A DNA stretch of 64,000 bases from an uncultured Gilliamella sp. (GCA_945271295.1 CALYPG010000001.1:248001-312000), one strand, 5' to 3'; shown: positions 48,395 to 58,552, counted from the stretch's first letter. Made by a program: numbers and translations. Notes: generated from the letters alone by a model not told the origin.

Positions 48395-49096
48395 TCATAA
48401 ATACTGCCGCGCACCAAAGATTGCAGTACCTATCCGAACCATAGTGCTACCGGCAACAATTGCTGCCTGCATATCTCCAGTCATACCCATTGAAAGTGTA
48501 TCCATAAATGGATAATTAGTTTGTAACGATTGTAAAAGTTGTTGCATTTTATTAAATACATATAATTGATTGTCAAAATTATTGTCAATTTCAGGGATGG
48601 CCATTAATCCACGTAAATTTAAATTAGGTAATGTGATAATTTGTTTGACTAAATCAGGTACTTCTTGCGCAGCGACACCAGACTTACTCGATTCTTGACT
48701 AATATTAACCTGAATAAGTATATTTAATTTAGCTTTATCAGCAGGGCGTTGATCATTTAATCGCTGGGCAATTTTAAAACGATCAATGGTATGCATCCAA
48801 TCAAAATTTTCTGCTACTAATTTGCTTTTATTGGATTGCAATGGACCTATAAAGTGCCAAATTAGTGGTGTGTCAGGCATCATTTGCTTGAAATAGTGGA
48901 TCTTTTCCACACCTTCTTGAACATAATTTTCACCAAAAGAAAACTGACCAGCATTAATTGCTTCTGTGATTTGAGTTACAGGTTTGGTTTTACTAACAGC
49001 AATAAGCTCAATCGTGTTGGGATCTCTTTCACATTCTAAGGCAATTTTTTGAATTTTATTTTTTATTACAAGTAAATTGTCATGTACGTTATTCAT
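48395..49096 (-). CDS. yggS: Pyridoxal phosphate homeostasis protein YggS
   Basis: The 233-residue protein is a PLP-binding barrel without enzyme activity that buffers the cofactor pool. The PLP lysine lies in IAVSKTKP at about residues 32-39. HFIGPLQSNKSKLVAENFDWMHTIDR and the C-terminal GSTMVRIGTAIFGAR are typical. GGGA lies before the ATG at 49096; a TTG four codons upstream is rejected. Its start faces pilT across only 24 nt. Confidence 0.93.
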   Translation of the reverse strand: MNNVHDNLLVIKNKIQKIALECERDPNTIELIAVSKTKPVTQITEAINAGQFSFGENYVQEGVEKIHYFKQMMPDTPLIWHFIGPLQSNKSKLVAENFDWMHTIDRFKIAQRLNDQRPADKAKLNILIQVNISQESSKSGVAAQEVPDLVKQIITLPNLNLRGLMAIPEIDNNFDNQLYVFNKMQQLLQSLQTNYPFMDTLSMGMTGDMQAAIVAGSTMVRIGTAIFGARQYL

Positions 49097-49120
49097 TTTA
49101 GTTCCCAATTGATAATTAAT

Positions 49121-50074
49121 ATGTCAGATTTAATGTTAAACTCTCTGTTATCAGTTAGTGTAACTCAAAAAGCTTCGGATTTGCATCTTTCCAGCGGGGA
49201 AGCACCACGTATTCGTCTAAATGGTCAATTACAATTGCTAACCGACGAAAAAATACCCCCTTCAAGGTTGGAAAGTGAACTGCTTAATTTACTTAACGCA
49301 TCCCAAAAAATACAATTACAACAAAATGGATATGTTGATTTAGCTTATCACGTTAGCGAAATAGGTCGTTTTAGAGTCAATATTTTTTATCAGTATCGTG
49401 GTATTTCAGGTGTTTTTAGAGTGATTAATCACGATATTCCAAGTTTGTCACAATTGAGTATTCCTGATGTGTTGCCAGCACTCGTAAAAAATACTCATGG
49501 TATTATTTTAGTTACAGGTGCTACTGGGAGTGGTAAATCAACAACCTTAGCATCACTCATTCAACATATCAATTTGACTGAATCTAAACATATTATCACG
49601 CTGGAAGACCCAATCGAATTTATTTATCAAAATGTACAATCATTAATTGAGCAACGTGAGGTTCCTCACTTCACAATAGCTATTGATAGCCTTTTAAGGC
49701 AAGATCCTGATATTATTTTATTTGGTGAACTGAGAAATAAAACCACGATTCAAGCAGCGTTAACTACTGCAGAAACAGGGCATTTGGTCCTTGCTACATT
49801 ACATACTAGCTCAGCCATTGAAAGTATCAATCGAATTATTAATGTATTTAGTGAAACTGAACGTGACTTTATTCGTGCTCAGTTATCCAGTAGTTTAAAA
49901 GCAATTATTAGCCAAAAATTAGTTGCTACTAATAATGGACGCAGAGCGTTATTTGAAATACTCATTAATACTCCGGCGGTAAGTAATTTGATTAATGAAG
50001 GTAAAATTAAGCAGATTTATTCACTAATGCAAACAGGACAACAATACGGCATGCAAATAATGCCTGGTAATTAA
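49121..50074 (+). CDS. pilT: PilT-like pilus retraction ATPase
   Basis: From the ATG at 49121 the product has 317 residues; typical PilT has about 345. Walker A GATGSGKST is at residues 133-141, and the Walker B region is RQDPDIILFGELRN, followed by AETGHLVLATLHTSSA. The C-terminus ends soon after MQTGQQYGMQIMPG, about 25 residues short of the usual helix that follows GMQ. No frameshift could be found. It is the enteric YggR-type gene beside yggS. Other pilus genes are not in the window, so a working type IV pilus is not proved. Confidence 0.85.
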   Translation: MSDLMLNSLLSVSVTQKASDLHLSSGEAPRIRLNGQLQLLTDEKIPPSRLESELLNLLNASQKIQLQQNGYVDLAYHVSEIGRFRVNIFYQYRGISGVFRVINHDIPSLSQLSIPDVLPALVKNTHGIILVTGATGSGKSTTLASLIQHINLTESKHIITLEDPIEFIYQNVQSLIEQREVPHFTIAIDSLLRQDPDIILFGELRNKTTIQAALTTAETGHLVLATLHTSSAIESINRIINVFSETERDFIRAQLSSSLKAIISQKLVATNNGRRALFEILINTPAVSNLINEGKIKQIYSLMQTGQQYGMQIMPGN

Positions 50075-50284
50075 ATGTGGTTAACATTATTGGTTAGTAA
50101 TTTGCTATATAGCTATTATCGTTTAACTTTTTGCAAAGATATAATAATAGATTAAAACTGATATTAATTAGATATAAAAATGCAATTTGGCTAATTAATA
50201 TATTGAAAGATAAAATTTTTAGTTTTATGTTAAAAATACTCTATAATTATTTAATACATAATTAATACAGAGGGGTATTATTAG

Positions 50285-51094
50285 ATGGAACAACGAATTG
50301 GTTTTATTGGTTTAGGTAATATGGGCAATGCAATATTGCAAGGCATTTTAGCAAGTAAAATTGTACCTGGGAATCAGTTATATATTTATGATACTCATCC
50401 AGAAAAAGGCATAGCTTTAAATCAGTCCCATTTTATCAATAATCTTGAATCAGCCAGAGATGTAGCTCGAGAATCTGATATTGTTTTTGTTGCAGTTAAA
50501 CCGAATGTTATTATTGATGTGTTAACTGATATCCAAAAAGAACTGAAAAAGAATACTATTATTGTATCAATTGCAGCTGGTGTTACTATTAAAACGATTG
50601 CTAAAAATGTTGGATATGAACAAAAAATTGTTCGCGTCATGCCAAATACACCAGCACTAGTTAATGCTGCGATGTGTTCAATCACACCAAATACAGAAGT
50701 TACTGATGATGAACTTGCTATTATCCAAACATTATTAAATTGTATTGGTGAAACGGAAATTGTGCCTGAGTACTTAATTGATGCGGTAGTCGGTGCAAGT
50801 GGTTCATCTCCGGCATTTGTATTTATGTTTATTGAAGCGCTAGCAGATGGTGCGGTAAAAGGTGGTTTATCAAGAAAGCAAGCTTATAAATTTGCCGCTC
50901 AAGCGGTTATGGGGTCGGCAAAATTGCTTCTTGAATCAGGCAAGCATCCAGGTGAACTTAAAGATATGGTTTGTTCTCCTGCTGGGACGACAATTGAAGG
51001 TGTTCAAAAGCTCGAACAACATGGTTTTAGAGCAGCGTTAATGGAAGCTGTTGAGGCAACTATTATAAAATCACAAGCACTAGCTGAAAAATAA
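50285..51094 (+). CDS. proC: Pyrroline-5-carboxylate reductase
   Basis: The 269-residue enzyme makes proline with NAD(P)H in the last biosynthetic step. It has the N-terminal Rossmann motif IGFIGLGNMGNAIL, then VAVKPN, RVMPNTPALV at about residues 118-127, and the signature end VCSPAGTTIEGVQKLEQHGFR. AGAGGGG precedes the ATG. In many relatives proC lies between yggS and yggT; here it follows pilT. Confidence 0.96.
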   Translation: MEQRIGFIGLGNMGNAILQGILASKIVPGNQLYIYDTHPEKGIALNQSHFINNLESARDVARESDIVFVAVKPNVIIDVLTDIQKELKKNTIIVSIAAGVTIKTIAKNVGYEQKIVRVMPNTPALVNAAMCSITPNTEVTDDELAIIQTLLNCIGETEIVPEYLIDAVVGASGSSPAFVFMFIEALADGAVKGGLSRKQAYKFAAQAVMGSAKLLLESGKHPGELKDMVCSPAGTTIEGVQKLEQHGFRAALMEAVEATIIKSQALAEK

Positions 51095-51105
51095 CCTAAT
51101 TACTT

Positions 51106-51136
51106 TTATCCGCCTTAGTTTTATAGCGGCGGATAA
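51106..51136 (+). terminator. Hairpin after proC
   Basis: TTATCCGCC and GGCGGATAA pair over 9 bp around a 13-nt loop, 11 nt after the proC stop. The tail TTGCC is weak in T. Confidence 0.65.
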
Positions 51137-51232
51137 TTGCCTGATAATTATCATTTTTATAGCAATCAATAAAATAATTTAAAACATTCCTTGCATTAGT
51201 ATCGAATATATGAGTTAATAGCGTCTAGCATA

Positions 51233-51243
51233 TGACGTGCAGA
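51233..51243 (+). promoter_or_regulatory. Cold-box-like element in the cold-shock leader
   Basis: TGACGTGCAGA differs at one of eleven positions from the E. coli cspA cold box TGACGTACAGA. It lies near the predicted 5' end of the leader, as in cspA. There it takes part in feedback control of the cold-shock mRNA. Confidence 0.5.
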
Positions 51244-51409
51244 TTTATTTAGTAACATTTTGGTACAAGCAGTTTGTGGTTTACTTTCTATCTTAGATAA
51301 GCATTAGTTCTCTTCAACTCCACCTCTCAGTGTTTATAAGTAGTCTAAGTTTTATGTTTTTTGAATATAGCCTTATATGGCTGAGATTATTTTTAATAGG
51401 AAGATTATT

Positions 51410-51619
51410 ATGTCTAAGAAAACAGGTCAAGTTAAATGGTTTAATGAAAGTAAAGGTTTTGGTTTTATCTCTCCAGCTGATGGTAGCAAAGATGTATTTG
51501 TACACTTTTCTGCAATTTCTGGTGATGGATTTAAAACCCTAGCTGAAGGTCAACAAGTGGAATTTTCTATCCAAGATAGCCCACGTGGACCAGCTGCTGC
51601 AGATGTTGCTTTAATCTAA
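51410..51619 (+). CDS. cspE: Cold-shock RNA chaperone, CspE/CspA family
   Basis: The 69-residue protein is a single cold-shock domain with RNP1 KGFGFI and RNP2 VFVHFSAI. The body [25 protein letters not shown] and [13 protein letters not shown] is closest to E. coli CspE or CspC. It melts RNA secondary structure. The start at 51410 follows AGGAAG; an in-frame ATG 11 codons upstream is rejected, because conserved residues start at [11 protein letters not shown]. The leader looks cspA-like, so the gene may be cold-inducible despite its CspE-like protein. Confidence 0.93.
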   Translation: MSKKTGQVKWFNESKGFGFISPADGSKDVFVHFSAISGDGFKTLAEGQQVEFSIQDSPRGPAAADVALI

Positions 51620-51628
51620 TCTGACATT

Positions 51629-51661
51629 TTATATCAGCAGGATAAGTCCTTGCTGATATAA
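51629..51661 (+). terminator. Hairpin after the cold-shock gene
   Basis: TTATATCAGCA and TGCTGATATAA form an 11-bp stem extended by GGA/TCC inside. No T-run follows, so termination may be partial or the stem may protect the mRNA end. Confidence 0.55.
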
Positions 51662-51836
51662 GAAAATCAATTTTACACTTCAAGTTCTGTCTTATTAATA
51701 TTTTAAATCAATTAGTAAATCAAATAATTTAAATCGTCTAATAGCATAAGTAAAATTTAGTTAATTAAATTAGTCTGATATACTCAGTTAATTTACACGA
51801 ATTATATGCAAAATTATGCTATGAAACTGCAATAAA

Positions 51837-52322
51837 TTAGTGACGATTTTGATATCGAAAATCCCATGGCGCGATCGGTTTTTTGTCTTTCCATAGACCT
51901 CTACGGTTTTGTTTAGCAATTGATTCTAATTCGACCATTTTTTTACTATTAGCCTTTCCTTTGTATCGATAAGCCCATGCATAACCGTTTTCCACCATTT
52001 TGGCATTAATATTAACACTATTATAAAAAATAGTGGCTAGTGTTCTTTTGTAAACATCTTTTCCTTTTTCTTTAACCGTAACAGTGTTACCTGCAATCAA
52101 TGACGCAAGGTATTTTTTTGAGGCATTGCCATATGCTTGACGGCTTTCAGGGGCATCAATATCTAGTAATCGAATGCGAATTTTTTGCTTTTGGGAGGTT
52201 AATATGTCGATAGTATCACCATCAATAACTTTAACGACTTTACCTCTAATATCAGCATGAACTGGGAGTATTAAAGAAATAAAAAGAACGGAAAATATGA
52301 AAAAACGTTTTAACAAAAGCAT
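51837..52322 (-). CDS. Secreted thermonuclease-family nuclease
   Basis: The 161-residue protein has a signal peptide (residues 1 to about 23, ending VHADI). The staphylococcal nuclease fold follows, with VIDGDTIDIL, IRIRLLDIDAPES containing the catalytic Arg and Asp, and KDVYKRTLATIF with a second conserved Arg. The residues for Ca2+-dependent phosphodiester cleavage look complete. It probably degrades DNA or RNA outside the inner membrane. No ribosome site is clear. Alone in its unit. Confidence 0.88.
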   Translation of the reverse strand: MLLLKRFFIFSVLFISLILPVHADIRGKVVKVIDGDTIDILTSQKQKIRIRLLDIDAPESRQAYGNASKKYLASLIAGNTVTVKEKGKDVYKRTLATIFYNSVNINAKMVENGYAWAYRYKGKANSKKMVELESIAKQNRRGLWKDKKPIAPWDFRYQNRH

Positions 52323-52541
52323 AATAACAAATAACTAATAAATGAAAAATCTTGAATATTATATACTGAATATAAATAAATACACAATTGATACTCAGAC
52401 GCCGATTAAAATTATTAATTTTCTTTACAATAACGTTTGCGAACTTAAAACAAACAAAAGCATATTGGTGTTAATTGATTATGAAGTTATTTACTCTTAA
52501 ATATACAGTATATTTAGAGCGTTTAAATATTAACAACTCGA

Positions 52542-53756
52542 TTAGCTTTCTTCTAAAATTGTAATGGTTGGTTTATGGTTTCCATGTAAAAAAAAGTAAA
52601 GAACGATAGCTAACAAACTTATTAATGCGCAAACTAAATATAAACCATGATAACGAATGTAAGGGATAAGCAGGCCCATAAAATAAGGTCCGAGCCCAAT
52701 ACCAAAATCAAATAATATAAAATAGGTTGAAGTAGCTTGTCCCACTTTATGATGGGGTGCAACTTTTACGGCAATAGCTTGCGCTGTAGATTGAAAATTG
52801 CCAAAGCCGAGTCCTATCAGGGCACTTGAAAGCAGTAACAGCCAAGTATTATAGGCAACACTTAATACAATAAAACCAATAGTTAATAATAACAAAGTAG
52901 GATAGATAATCACATTTTCACCTTTTAGATCGAACAGCCTGCCACTAAAAGGTCGTGAAATTAAAATAAATATGGCATAGATAGCAAAAAAGAAACTAGC
53001 CGCTTCCATTAAGTCAAGTTCTTGAGCATAAAATGAAAGATAAGCTTGTATGGTTGCGTAACCAATAGAAACTAACATTACAATAAATGAAATACGTAAT
53101 ACACTAGGTTCAATATAACTCGATAGTTGTAACCATGAGGCCCTTTGGTTATTAGCTTGAGTTTGCGGTTTACTGATCACCAATTTATTAGCTTTAAGTT
53201 GATAAGCAATGAATAAGCAAATGGCACCAATAACAATACCAAAGTAAAACAGGATATTGAAATGAACATATTGAACTAATAATATTCCGGCAAAAGGACC
53301 TAATGCAGTAGCTAAAATAGTGCTTAAACTAAAATAACTAATCCCTTCGCCACGTCGATTAGGTGGGACCACATACACTACAATAGTTCCGGTTACTGTA
53401 CCAATTACACCAACAAAAATGCCACTTATAAAACGAATTAAAATTAATAATGGTAGATTAAAAGCAGTGAGATATAACGCCATAGTGATGATAAAGCCAA
53501 TAATGCCAACAAAAAGCGCTTTTTTACAACCGATCATTTCTAGGAAAAATCCAGTGATGAATCTTCCGACCAAGCAACCAATAACCATCATTCCGGTAAC
53601 TAATCCAGCGATACTTTTGCTTGCAGCAAACGTATCGACAACGTAATTACCAATGGTGACAAGTAACATGTAATAGTTTATGAGAACAAAGAGATTAATT
53701 GCAGAAACGACAACAAAGTCAACACTCCACAATTTTGTTTGTGTTTGATTATCCAT
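52542..53756 (-). CDS. MFS transporter
   Basis: The 404-residue protein has about 12 membrane segments in two halves. The loop between helices 2 and 3 reads GRFITGFFLEMIGCKKALFVG, the major facilitator motif A, and SRPFSGRLFDLKGENVI repeats it in the second half. YVVPPNRRGEGISYFSLS fits drug or sugar efflux members. Substrate unknown. The start is set at the ATG at 53756; a GTG at 53774 has no ribosome site. The gene stands alone with about 330 nt upstream. Confidence 0.85.
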   Translation of the reverse strand: MDNQTQTKLWSVDFVVVSAINLFVLINYYMLLVTIGNYVVDTFAASKSIAGLVTGMMVIGCLVGRFITGFFLEMIGCKKALFVGIIGFIITMALYLTAFNLPLLILIRFISGIFVGVIGTVTGTIVVYVVPPNRRGEGISYFSLSTILATALGPFAGILLVQYVHFNILFYFGIVIGAICLFIAYQLKANKLVISKPQTQANNQRASWLQLSSYIEPSVLRISFIVMLVSIGYATIQAYLSFYAQELDLMEAASFFFAIYAIFILISRPFSGRLFDLKGENVIIYPTLLLLTIGFIVLSVAYNTWLLLLSSALIGLGFGNFQSTAQAIAVKVAPHHKVGQATSTYFILFDFGIGLGPYFMGLLIPYIRYHGLYLVCALISLLAIVLYFFLHGNHKPTITILEES

Positions 53757-54089
53757 AATATTTTTGATCTTCACAAATAAATATACTTATTTTTCATCCA
53801 TACTATTTCGTGATTAAGTTAGCTGTGAAAAAGCCCGAAGGATTTATTTTGACCCGAAACGATTAGGGTACCAATGAAGTATAGCTATTTCAATAATTAA
53901 ATATGAATAATTGTACTCTTATCAATATTATGAGCAAATAAAAAATGATGCTGCCTATATTTACCGTTAAATTGATTTGATCAAAAGGTGGGTTATTTTA
54001 GCTGTGTTCATTCACTTAGGATAAAGCAATATGAATTAAATCAAACCTTACTGGCAATTTAGTAGTAAGGTTCAACTTTTTGATTATAG
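53757..54089. other. Intergenic region MFS gene / fabA
   Basis: About 330 AT-rich nt without a gene. A TTTGATCAAA palindrome lies near 53976-53985; it must contain the MFS promoter on the minus strand, but I cannot place it. Confidence 0.4.
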
Positions 54090-54611
54090 TTAAAAACTGC
54101 TAGGGTCTTTAAATAGACCGACTTTGAGATCGGTGGCTTCGTAAATTAGTTTGCCGTCAACCAACACTTCACCATCACCAATCCCCATAATTAATTTACG
54201 ATTAATAACCCGTTTAAAATGGATTTTATAAGTCACTTTTTTATTGTTTGGTAATATTTGCCCTTTTAGTTTAAGTTCACCTACTCCCAAAGCTCGACCT
54301 TTACCTTTACCACCAAGCCAACCTAAGTAGAAACCAACTAATTGCCATAAGGCATCAAGACCAAGGCAACCAGGCATAACTGGGTCATTTTTAAAATGAC
54401 ATTTAAAGAACCATAAATCGGGATTAATATCAAGTTCAGCTTCGACATAACCTTTACCATAATTACCGCCATCTTCATTCATTTCGATAACCCGATCCAT
54501 CATTAACATTAAATCAGACGGTAAAGGCGGACCGTCATGGCCAAATAATTCATTATTACCTGATTTAATCAGATCTGCTTTATCGTATGAAGATTTACGT
54601 TCAAATGTCAT
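54090..54611 (-). CDS. fabA: 3-hydroxydecanoyl-ACP dehydratase/isomerase
   Basis: FabA dehydrates 3-hydroxydecanoyl-ACP and isomerises the product, starting unsaturated fatty acid synthesis. The 173-residue protein has the active-site histidine in [23 protein letters not shown], with the partner aspartate in [23 protein letters not shown] is typical. It lies downstream of lonH on the same strand, as in E. coli ycbZ-fabA. fabB is not in the window. Confidence 0.97.
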   Translation of the reverse strand: MTFERKSSYDKADLIKSGNNELFGHDGPPLPSDLMLMMDRVIEMNEDGGNYGKGYVEAELDINPDLWFFKCHFKNDPVMPGCLGLDALWQLVGFYLGWLGGKGKGRALGVGELKLKGQILPNNKKVTYKIHFKRVINRKLIMGIGDGEVLVDGKLIYEATDLKVGLFKDPSSF

Positions 54612-54760
54612 AAAAAAACCTTTTCCTTGATGTTATTACAAACATGATTATGAAAATAAAGTCATTAATAATCATATTATGAAAAATTAATAGTGATAAT
54701 ACTAAAATGCTTCCCATTATTATGTTAATGGGATTTTGAGTTAAAGTTTATTGGCAATTG

Positions 54761-56533
54761 CTATTTTTTGCAATATTTTTGCCACTTACTCAACCAGCTG
54801 TCTTGCTTTTTGTCTTGTAACAGCATTGCTTGCATGCGTGCATGAATGAGTTTATAAAGACTAATGCTGGCTTCGTCTTTATAAGGAATACCCGTTAATA
54901 AATAAAGTGCTTCGGCTATATGCTCAACAGTCCAAATCGAAAATTGCTCTTGTTCAATTGCTGCTATCACATTATCATTTAAACTTAAATGACGTTGATT
55001 ACTAGCCGGTATAATAACACCTTGTTGACCAGTTAATCCCTGATGCTGACATACTGCAAAAAAGCCTTCAATTTTCTCGTTAACCCCGCCAATTGATTGA
55101 ACATGGCCAAACTGATCAACTGAACCGGTTACGGCTAATTGTTGATCTATTGGTTGCTGAGAAAGAGCACTGATTAAGGCACAAAGTCCAGCGAGTGAAG
55201 CACTATCTCCGTCGATTTCACTATAGGATTGCTCAAAAACCAAAGATGTTGAAAAGGGTAATTGATGATTGAGTGCAAATTCAGACATAATAAATGCTTG
55301 CATAATCATCATGCCTTTGGAGTGAATATTGCCAGCAAGGTCTGTTTTACGTTCAATATCGATTAATTCACCATCGCCAAAGTGAACCAGACAACTTAAG
55401 CGTGTCGGCTCACCAATCATTTTTGGATAACCGGGATATTCGATTACAGATAAACCATTAACCTGTCCAACCACTTGATCTTTGGTATTAATCATTATTT
55501 GGTTACTGAATATTTCGTCATGGAATCGCTCAATTAAGTAACTTTCACGCCATGATTTTTGTTCAATAGATTTGCTTAATGATGCATCATCAATTGCGTT
55601 GTGTTGCATAAAATAGGTCGCATTCACAAGTAGTGACTCAATCCATTCAATAGCAAGTGGTAAATAGTATTGATCACCTGTATAACGAGTGGCCTCTTTA
55701 TAAATTTTAGCAAAAGCAGATTTATCAATAGTAGGTAACTGTTGATTATTAGCAATAAATTGTAAATAACAAAACCACTTTTCAACTTGTTCTGCTGATT
55801 GAATTTGTAGCTCGTTTTCAAACTCAGCATATATTGAAGTTGAATAGAACTCAGGTTCAAATTCTTGTAATTCTGCTAGACTTAACCTATCGCCAACTAA
55901 AATGATGCGTAAATCAAGTGGCATAGTCGGAATAGTTAATGGTAAAGGGTGAGATTCATCGGTTGAAAACCATTCAAACTCTTGTTTAATTACCATTTGT
56001 TTTAATCTTGTCCATAACATAGGTTGACTAAGTAGTGAACGTAAACCTAAAATTAAAACGCCACCATTAGCATGATGAACTAAACCAGCTTGCAGTTTAA
56101 TGGGGTTATTTTCTGGTTGTCTAACACAACCGAATAGTTTTTCACTGTCAACCGCAGTTGCGGCTATACAATTATCAAGTGTGGCAAAATTATCTTGCCT
56201 ACTTTTAGCCTCAGTTAAAGTGATTTTATTGTCACTGAAATAATAGCTATAACCTAGATTGGTAAGCGGCAAATTTGACTTAATAGATTGCCTGAGTAAA
56301 TCAAAAAATAATTCACTTTCAGTTGCTTTAAGTAACATAAAGCGTGGGTGATAAGCTGCTCTTTTATTTGGACATAACATTGATAATGCAGAGGCAATAC
56401 GAGGCTGCCAGACAAGTAAATTACCTTGCTCATCGGTGGCTAGTGTTGTATTGGTGTTAGCGTTATTAACAAGTTCTAAGATTTGATCTAAATTAGGTTG
56501 AATATGTTGTGTTGTGAGTTGTGTTATCGCCAA
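54761..56533 (-). CDS. ycbZ: Lon-like protease LonH (YcbZ)
   Basis: The 590-residue protein has a C-terminal Lon protease domain with the catalytic Ser444 in DGDSAS and Lys487 in GVNEKIEGFF. The N-terminal 350 residues are an AAA+-like part without a recognisable Walker A loop, as in E. coli YcbZ (586). The upstream stretch VNGLSVIEYPGYPKMIGEP leads into the protease domain. It may cleave unfolded proteins without ATP. It precedes fabA on the same strand with a 149-nt gap and is divergent from lapC. Confidence 0.92.
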   Translation of the reverse strand: MAITQLTTQHIQPNLDQILELVNNANTNTTLATDEQGNLLVWQPRIASALSMLCPNKRAAYHPRFMLLKATESELFFDLLRQSIKSNLPLTNLGYSYYFSDNKITLTEAKSRQDNFATLDNCIAATAVDSEKLFGCVRQPENNPIKLQAGLVHHANGGVLILGLRSLLSQPMLWTRLKQMVIKQEFEWFSTDESHPLPLTIPTMPLDLRIILVGDRLSLAELQEFEPEFYSTSIYAEFENELQIQSAEQVEKWFCYLQFIANNQQLPTIDKSAFAKIYKEATRYTGDQYYLPLAIEWIESLLVNATYFMQHNAIDDASLSKSIEQKSWRESYLIERFHDEIFSNQIMINTKDQVVGQVNGLSVIEYPGYPKMIGEPTRLSCLVHFGDGELIDIERKTDLAGNIHSKGMMIMQAFIMSEFALNHQLPFSTSLVFEQSYSEIDGDSASLAGLCALISALSQQPIDQQLAVTGSVDQFGHVQSIGGVNEKIEGFFAVCQHQGLTGQQGVIIPASNQRHLSLNDNVIAAIEQEQFSIWTVEHIAEALYLLTGIPYKDEASISLYKLIHARMQAMLLQDKKQDSWLSKWQKYCKK

Positions 56534-56722
56534 AGTTATTATCTTTTTTGTTAGCTAATCAATTAGTAAATTATAGCAAGTATAGCTTTCAACGCCAACT
56601 GATTACCAGAATCTTTATAGCAACAAATGAAAATTTTACAGAAAGATTTTTGAAAATCAGGTAAACTAATTACCAAATTACAGTTTATTTACCATCTTTA
56701 TCATCATTATCAACAATTAAAT

Positions 56723-58495
56723 ATGCTCAAACTCAAAAATAATCATTCCAAAGATGACCAAGCCTCGCAAATTGTCAGCTGGGGGCATTGGTTTACATTA
56801 TTCAATATTTTTGTTGTGATCTTGTTTGGTAGTCAATATTTATTGATCGCTGATTGGCCTCATACTTTTATGGGACGATTTTATGCTATTATCAGTGTGA
56901 TTGGACATTTTAGTTTTTTGACATTTGTTACTTATCTGATATTACTTTTTCCATTTAGTTTTTTTATCCATTCATCGCGTTGGCAACGGATAATTGCAAC
57001 GGTGATAGCTACATTGGGTATTTCCTTACTATTAATTGACATTGAAGTGTTTTCGCATTTTAGAATGCATCTTAACTTTTCCATTTGGCAATTATTTACT
57101 ACAGAAAAAGCCTCTTTTTTTAATTCTATATTTATTTTTATTCCATCTATTTTATTGCTGGAAGTTTTGTTTGCGGTTTGGAGTTGGAAAAAACTACGTA
57201 GTTTGAGTAAACGTCGGCGTTATGCTAAACCGGTTGTCATTTTATTTATTATCAGTTTTGTTTCATCGCATTTAATTCATATTTGGGCCGATGCTAATTT
57301 TTATCGGCCGATTACTATGCAGCGATCGAGTTTGCCGCTTTCTTACCCTTTGACCGCTCGTCATTTTTTAGAAAAATATGGATTTATTGCCGAAAATAAT
57401 TATCGCGATCGTGTGGTCCAAGAAGGTAACCCCTTTGCGATTGCGATTGAATATCCACTTGGTCGAATTAAGTTCGAACAACCAGAAAACCCTAAAAATG
57501 TCCTGATAATTGTAATTGAGGGCTGGAATGATAAATTATTAACAAATAATATGCTGTGGTTAAATAATTTTGCGCAACAAAATATTTTGTTTACTAATCA
57601 TTATGGCACAAGCCAGCAGGCGCATTTGAATGATTTTTCACTTTTTTATGGTCTAGCGCCTAATTATTACAATAGTATTTTAGTTGGTCATAAACCTTCG
57701 GTATTGCTCGATGTTGTTGCCAAACAACACTATAATTTAGGGCTATTTTCGACCAATGGTTTTGCTAAACCTCTTTATCGCTATGCGCTACTTTCAAACT
57801 TTAGTATGCCAGAGCCAAAAAAACAATCGAATAAACAAATTACCGATTATTGGATGGCATGGCATGATGAGCAAAATAAATTGGCAAACCATGCACCGTT
57901 ATTTTCAATTATTCAATATAGTTTAGACAATAAAAACAAAAAAATGTCCTTAGCCGACCTTGAATCGGATGCGAAAAAATTAGATCAACATCTCGAATCG
58001 TTGATTGCGTATTTAAAATTATCTAATAATTATGAAAATACAGTTATTATCATTACCGGCTCAAATGATATTAAGATTGATGAAGTAAACAAAGTAGTGA
58101 TACATAATAATGATAATAACTTTAATCGTGATTCGCTTAAGGTGCCATTGATTATGGCATGGCCAAATAAAGCAAGTGAGCAAATAACACGAGTAACTTC
58201 ACAAACAGATATTATGCAGACGTTAATGCAAGATGTCTTTAATGTTACCACTCCAGCACAACAATACAGTCAGGGTTATAATTTATTCAATAATAATTCT
58301 CGACAGTGGTTAGTGGCAGGCAATGAAAATCAAATAGCTGCGCTTTATGATGATAAAACGATTGTGCTTGATGCTTATGGACGGTCAAAAATTTATAATC
58401 CGGAAGGTAAATTACAAAAACATGAAACAATTAGTCTGCCAACTTTTTTACAGATTGTAACTGAAAATCGACGGTTTATGGTGGTTGATAATTAA
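56723..58495 (+). CDS. lapC: Inner membrane sulfatase-like protein LapC (YejM/PbgA)
   Basis: The 590-residue protein (586 in E. coli) has five N-terminal membrane helices up to about residue 190. A periplasmic alkaline phosphatase-like domain follows, with LIIVIEGWNDKLLTNNM in place of the metal-binding motif of true sulfatases. The N-terminal VSWGHWFTLFNIF matches YejM. In E. coli it senses periplasmic lipopolysaccharide and acts on LapB/FtsH to set LpxC stability. lpxK and kdsB also lie in this window, but not as neighbours. Catalytic metal ligands look incomplete, fitting a signalling role. Confidence 0.92.
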   Translation: MLKLKNNHSKDDQASQIVSWGHWFTLFNIFVVILFGSQYLLIADWPHTFMGRFYAIISVIGHFSFLTFVTYLILLFPFSFFIHSSRWQRIIATVIATLGISLLLIDIEVFSHFRMHLNFSIWQLFTTEKASFFNSIFIFIPSILLLEVLFAVWSWKKLRSLSKRRRYAKPVVILFIISFVSSHLIHIWADANFYRPITMQRSSLPLSYPLTARHFLEKYGFIAENNYRDRVVQEGNPFAIAIEYPLGRIKFEQPENPKNVLIIVIEGWNDKLLTNNMLWLNNFAQQNILFTNHYGTSQQAHLNDFSLFYGLAPNYYNSILVGHKPSVLLDVVAKQHYNLGLFSTNGFAKPLYRYALLSNFSMPEPKKQSNKQITDYWMAWHDEQNKLANHAPLFSIIQYSLDNKNKKMSLADLESDAKKLDQHLESLIAYLKLSNNYENTVIIITGSNDIKIDEVNKVVIHNNDNNFNRDSLKVPLIMAWPNKASEQITRVTSQTDIMQTLMQDVFNVTTPAQQYSQGYNLFNNNSRQWLVAGNENQIAALYDDKTIVLDAYGRSKIYNPEGKLQKHETISLPTFLQIVTENRRFMVVDN

Positions 58496-58552
58496 CGTTG
58501 ACCATCATTACGGGTTATTTATACGCAAAGTGATGAAAGCAGTAATTGTGTA

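Larger units (their letters stand above)
51095..51409. other. proC terminator and long leader of the cold-shock gene
   Basis: This 315-nt gap holds a hairpin for proC (51106-51136), then a possible promoter TTGCAT-17-GTTAAT from 51191, and a cold-box-like sequence. The implied untranslated leader is about 185 nt, close to the long leader of E. coli cspA. Confidence 0.6.

Noticed and set aside
50074..50154. 26-codon frame directly after the pilT stop, considered as the lost PilT C-terminus
   Set aside because: The peptide does not resemble the PilT C-terminal helix in any frame, so it does not support a frameshift.
53960..53990. TTGATTTGATCAA considered as an FNR box for the MFS gene
   Set aside because: The half-sites are three bases apart instead of four, so it does not fit FNR.
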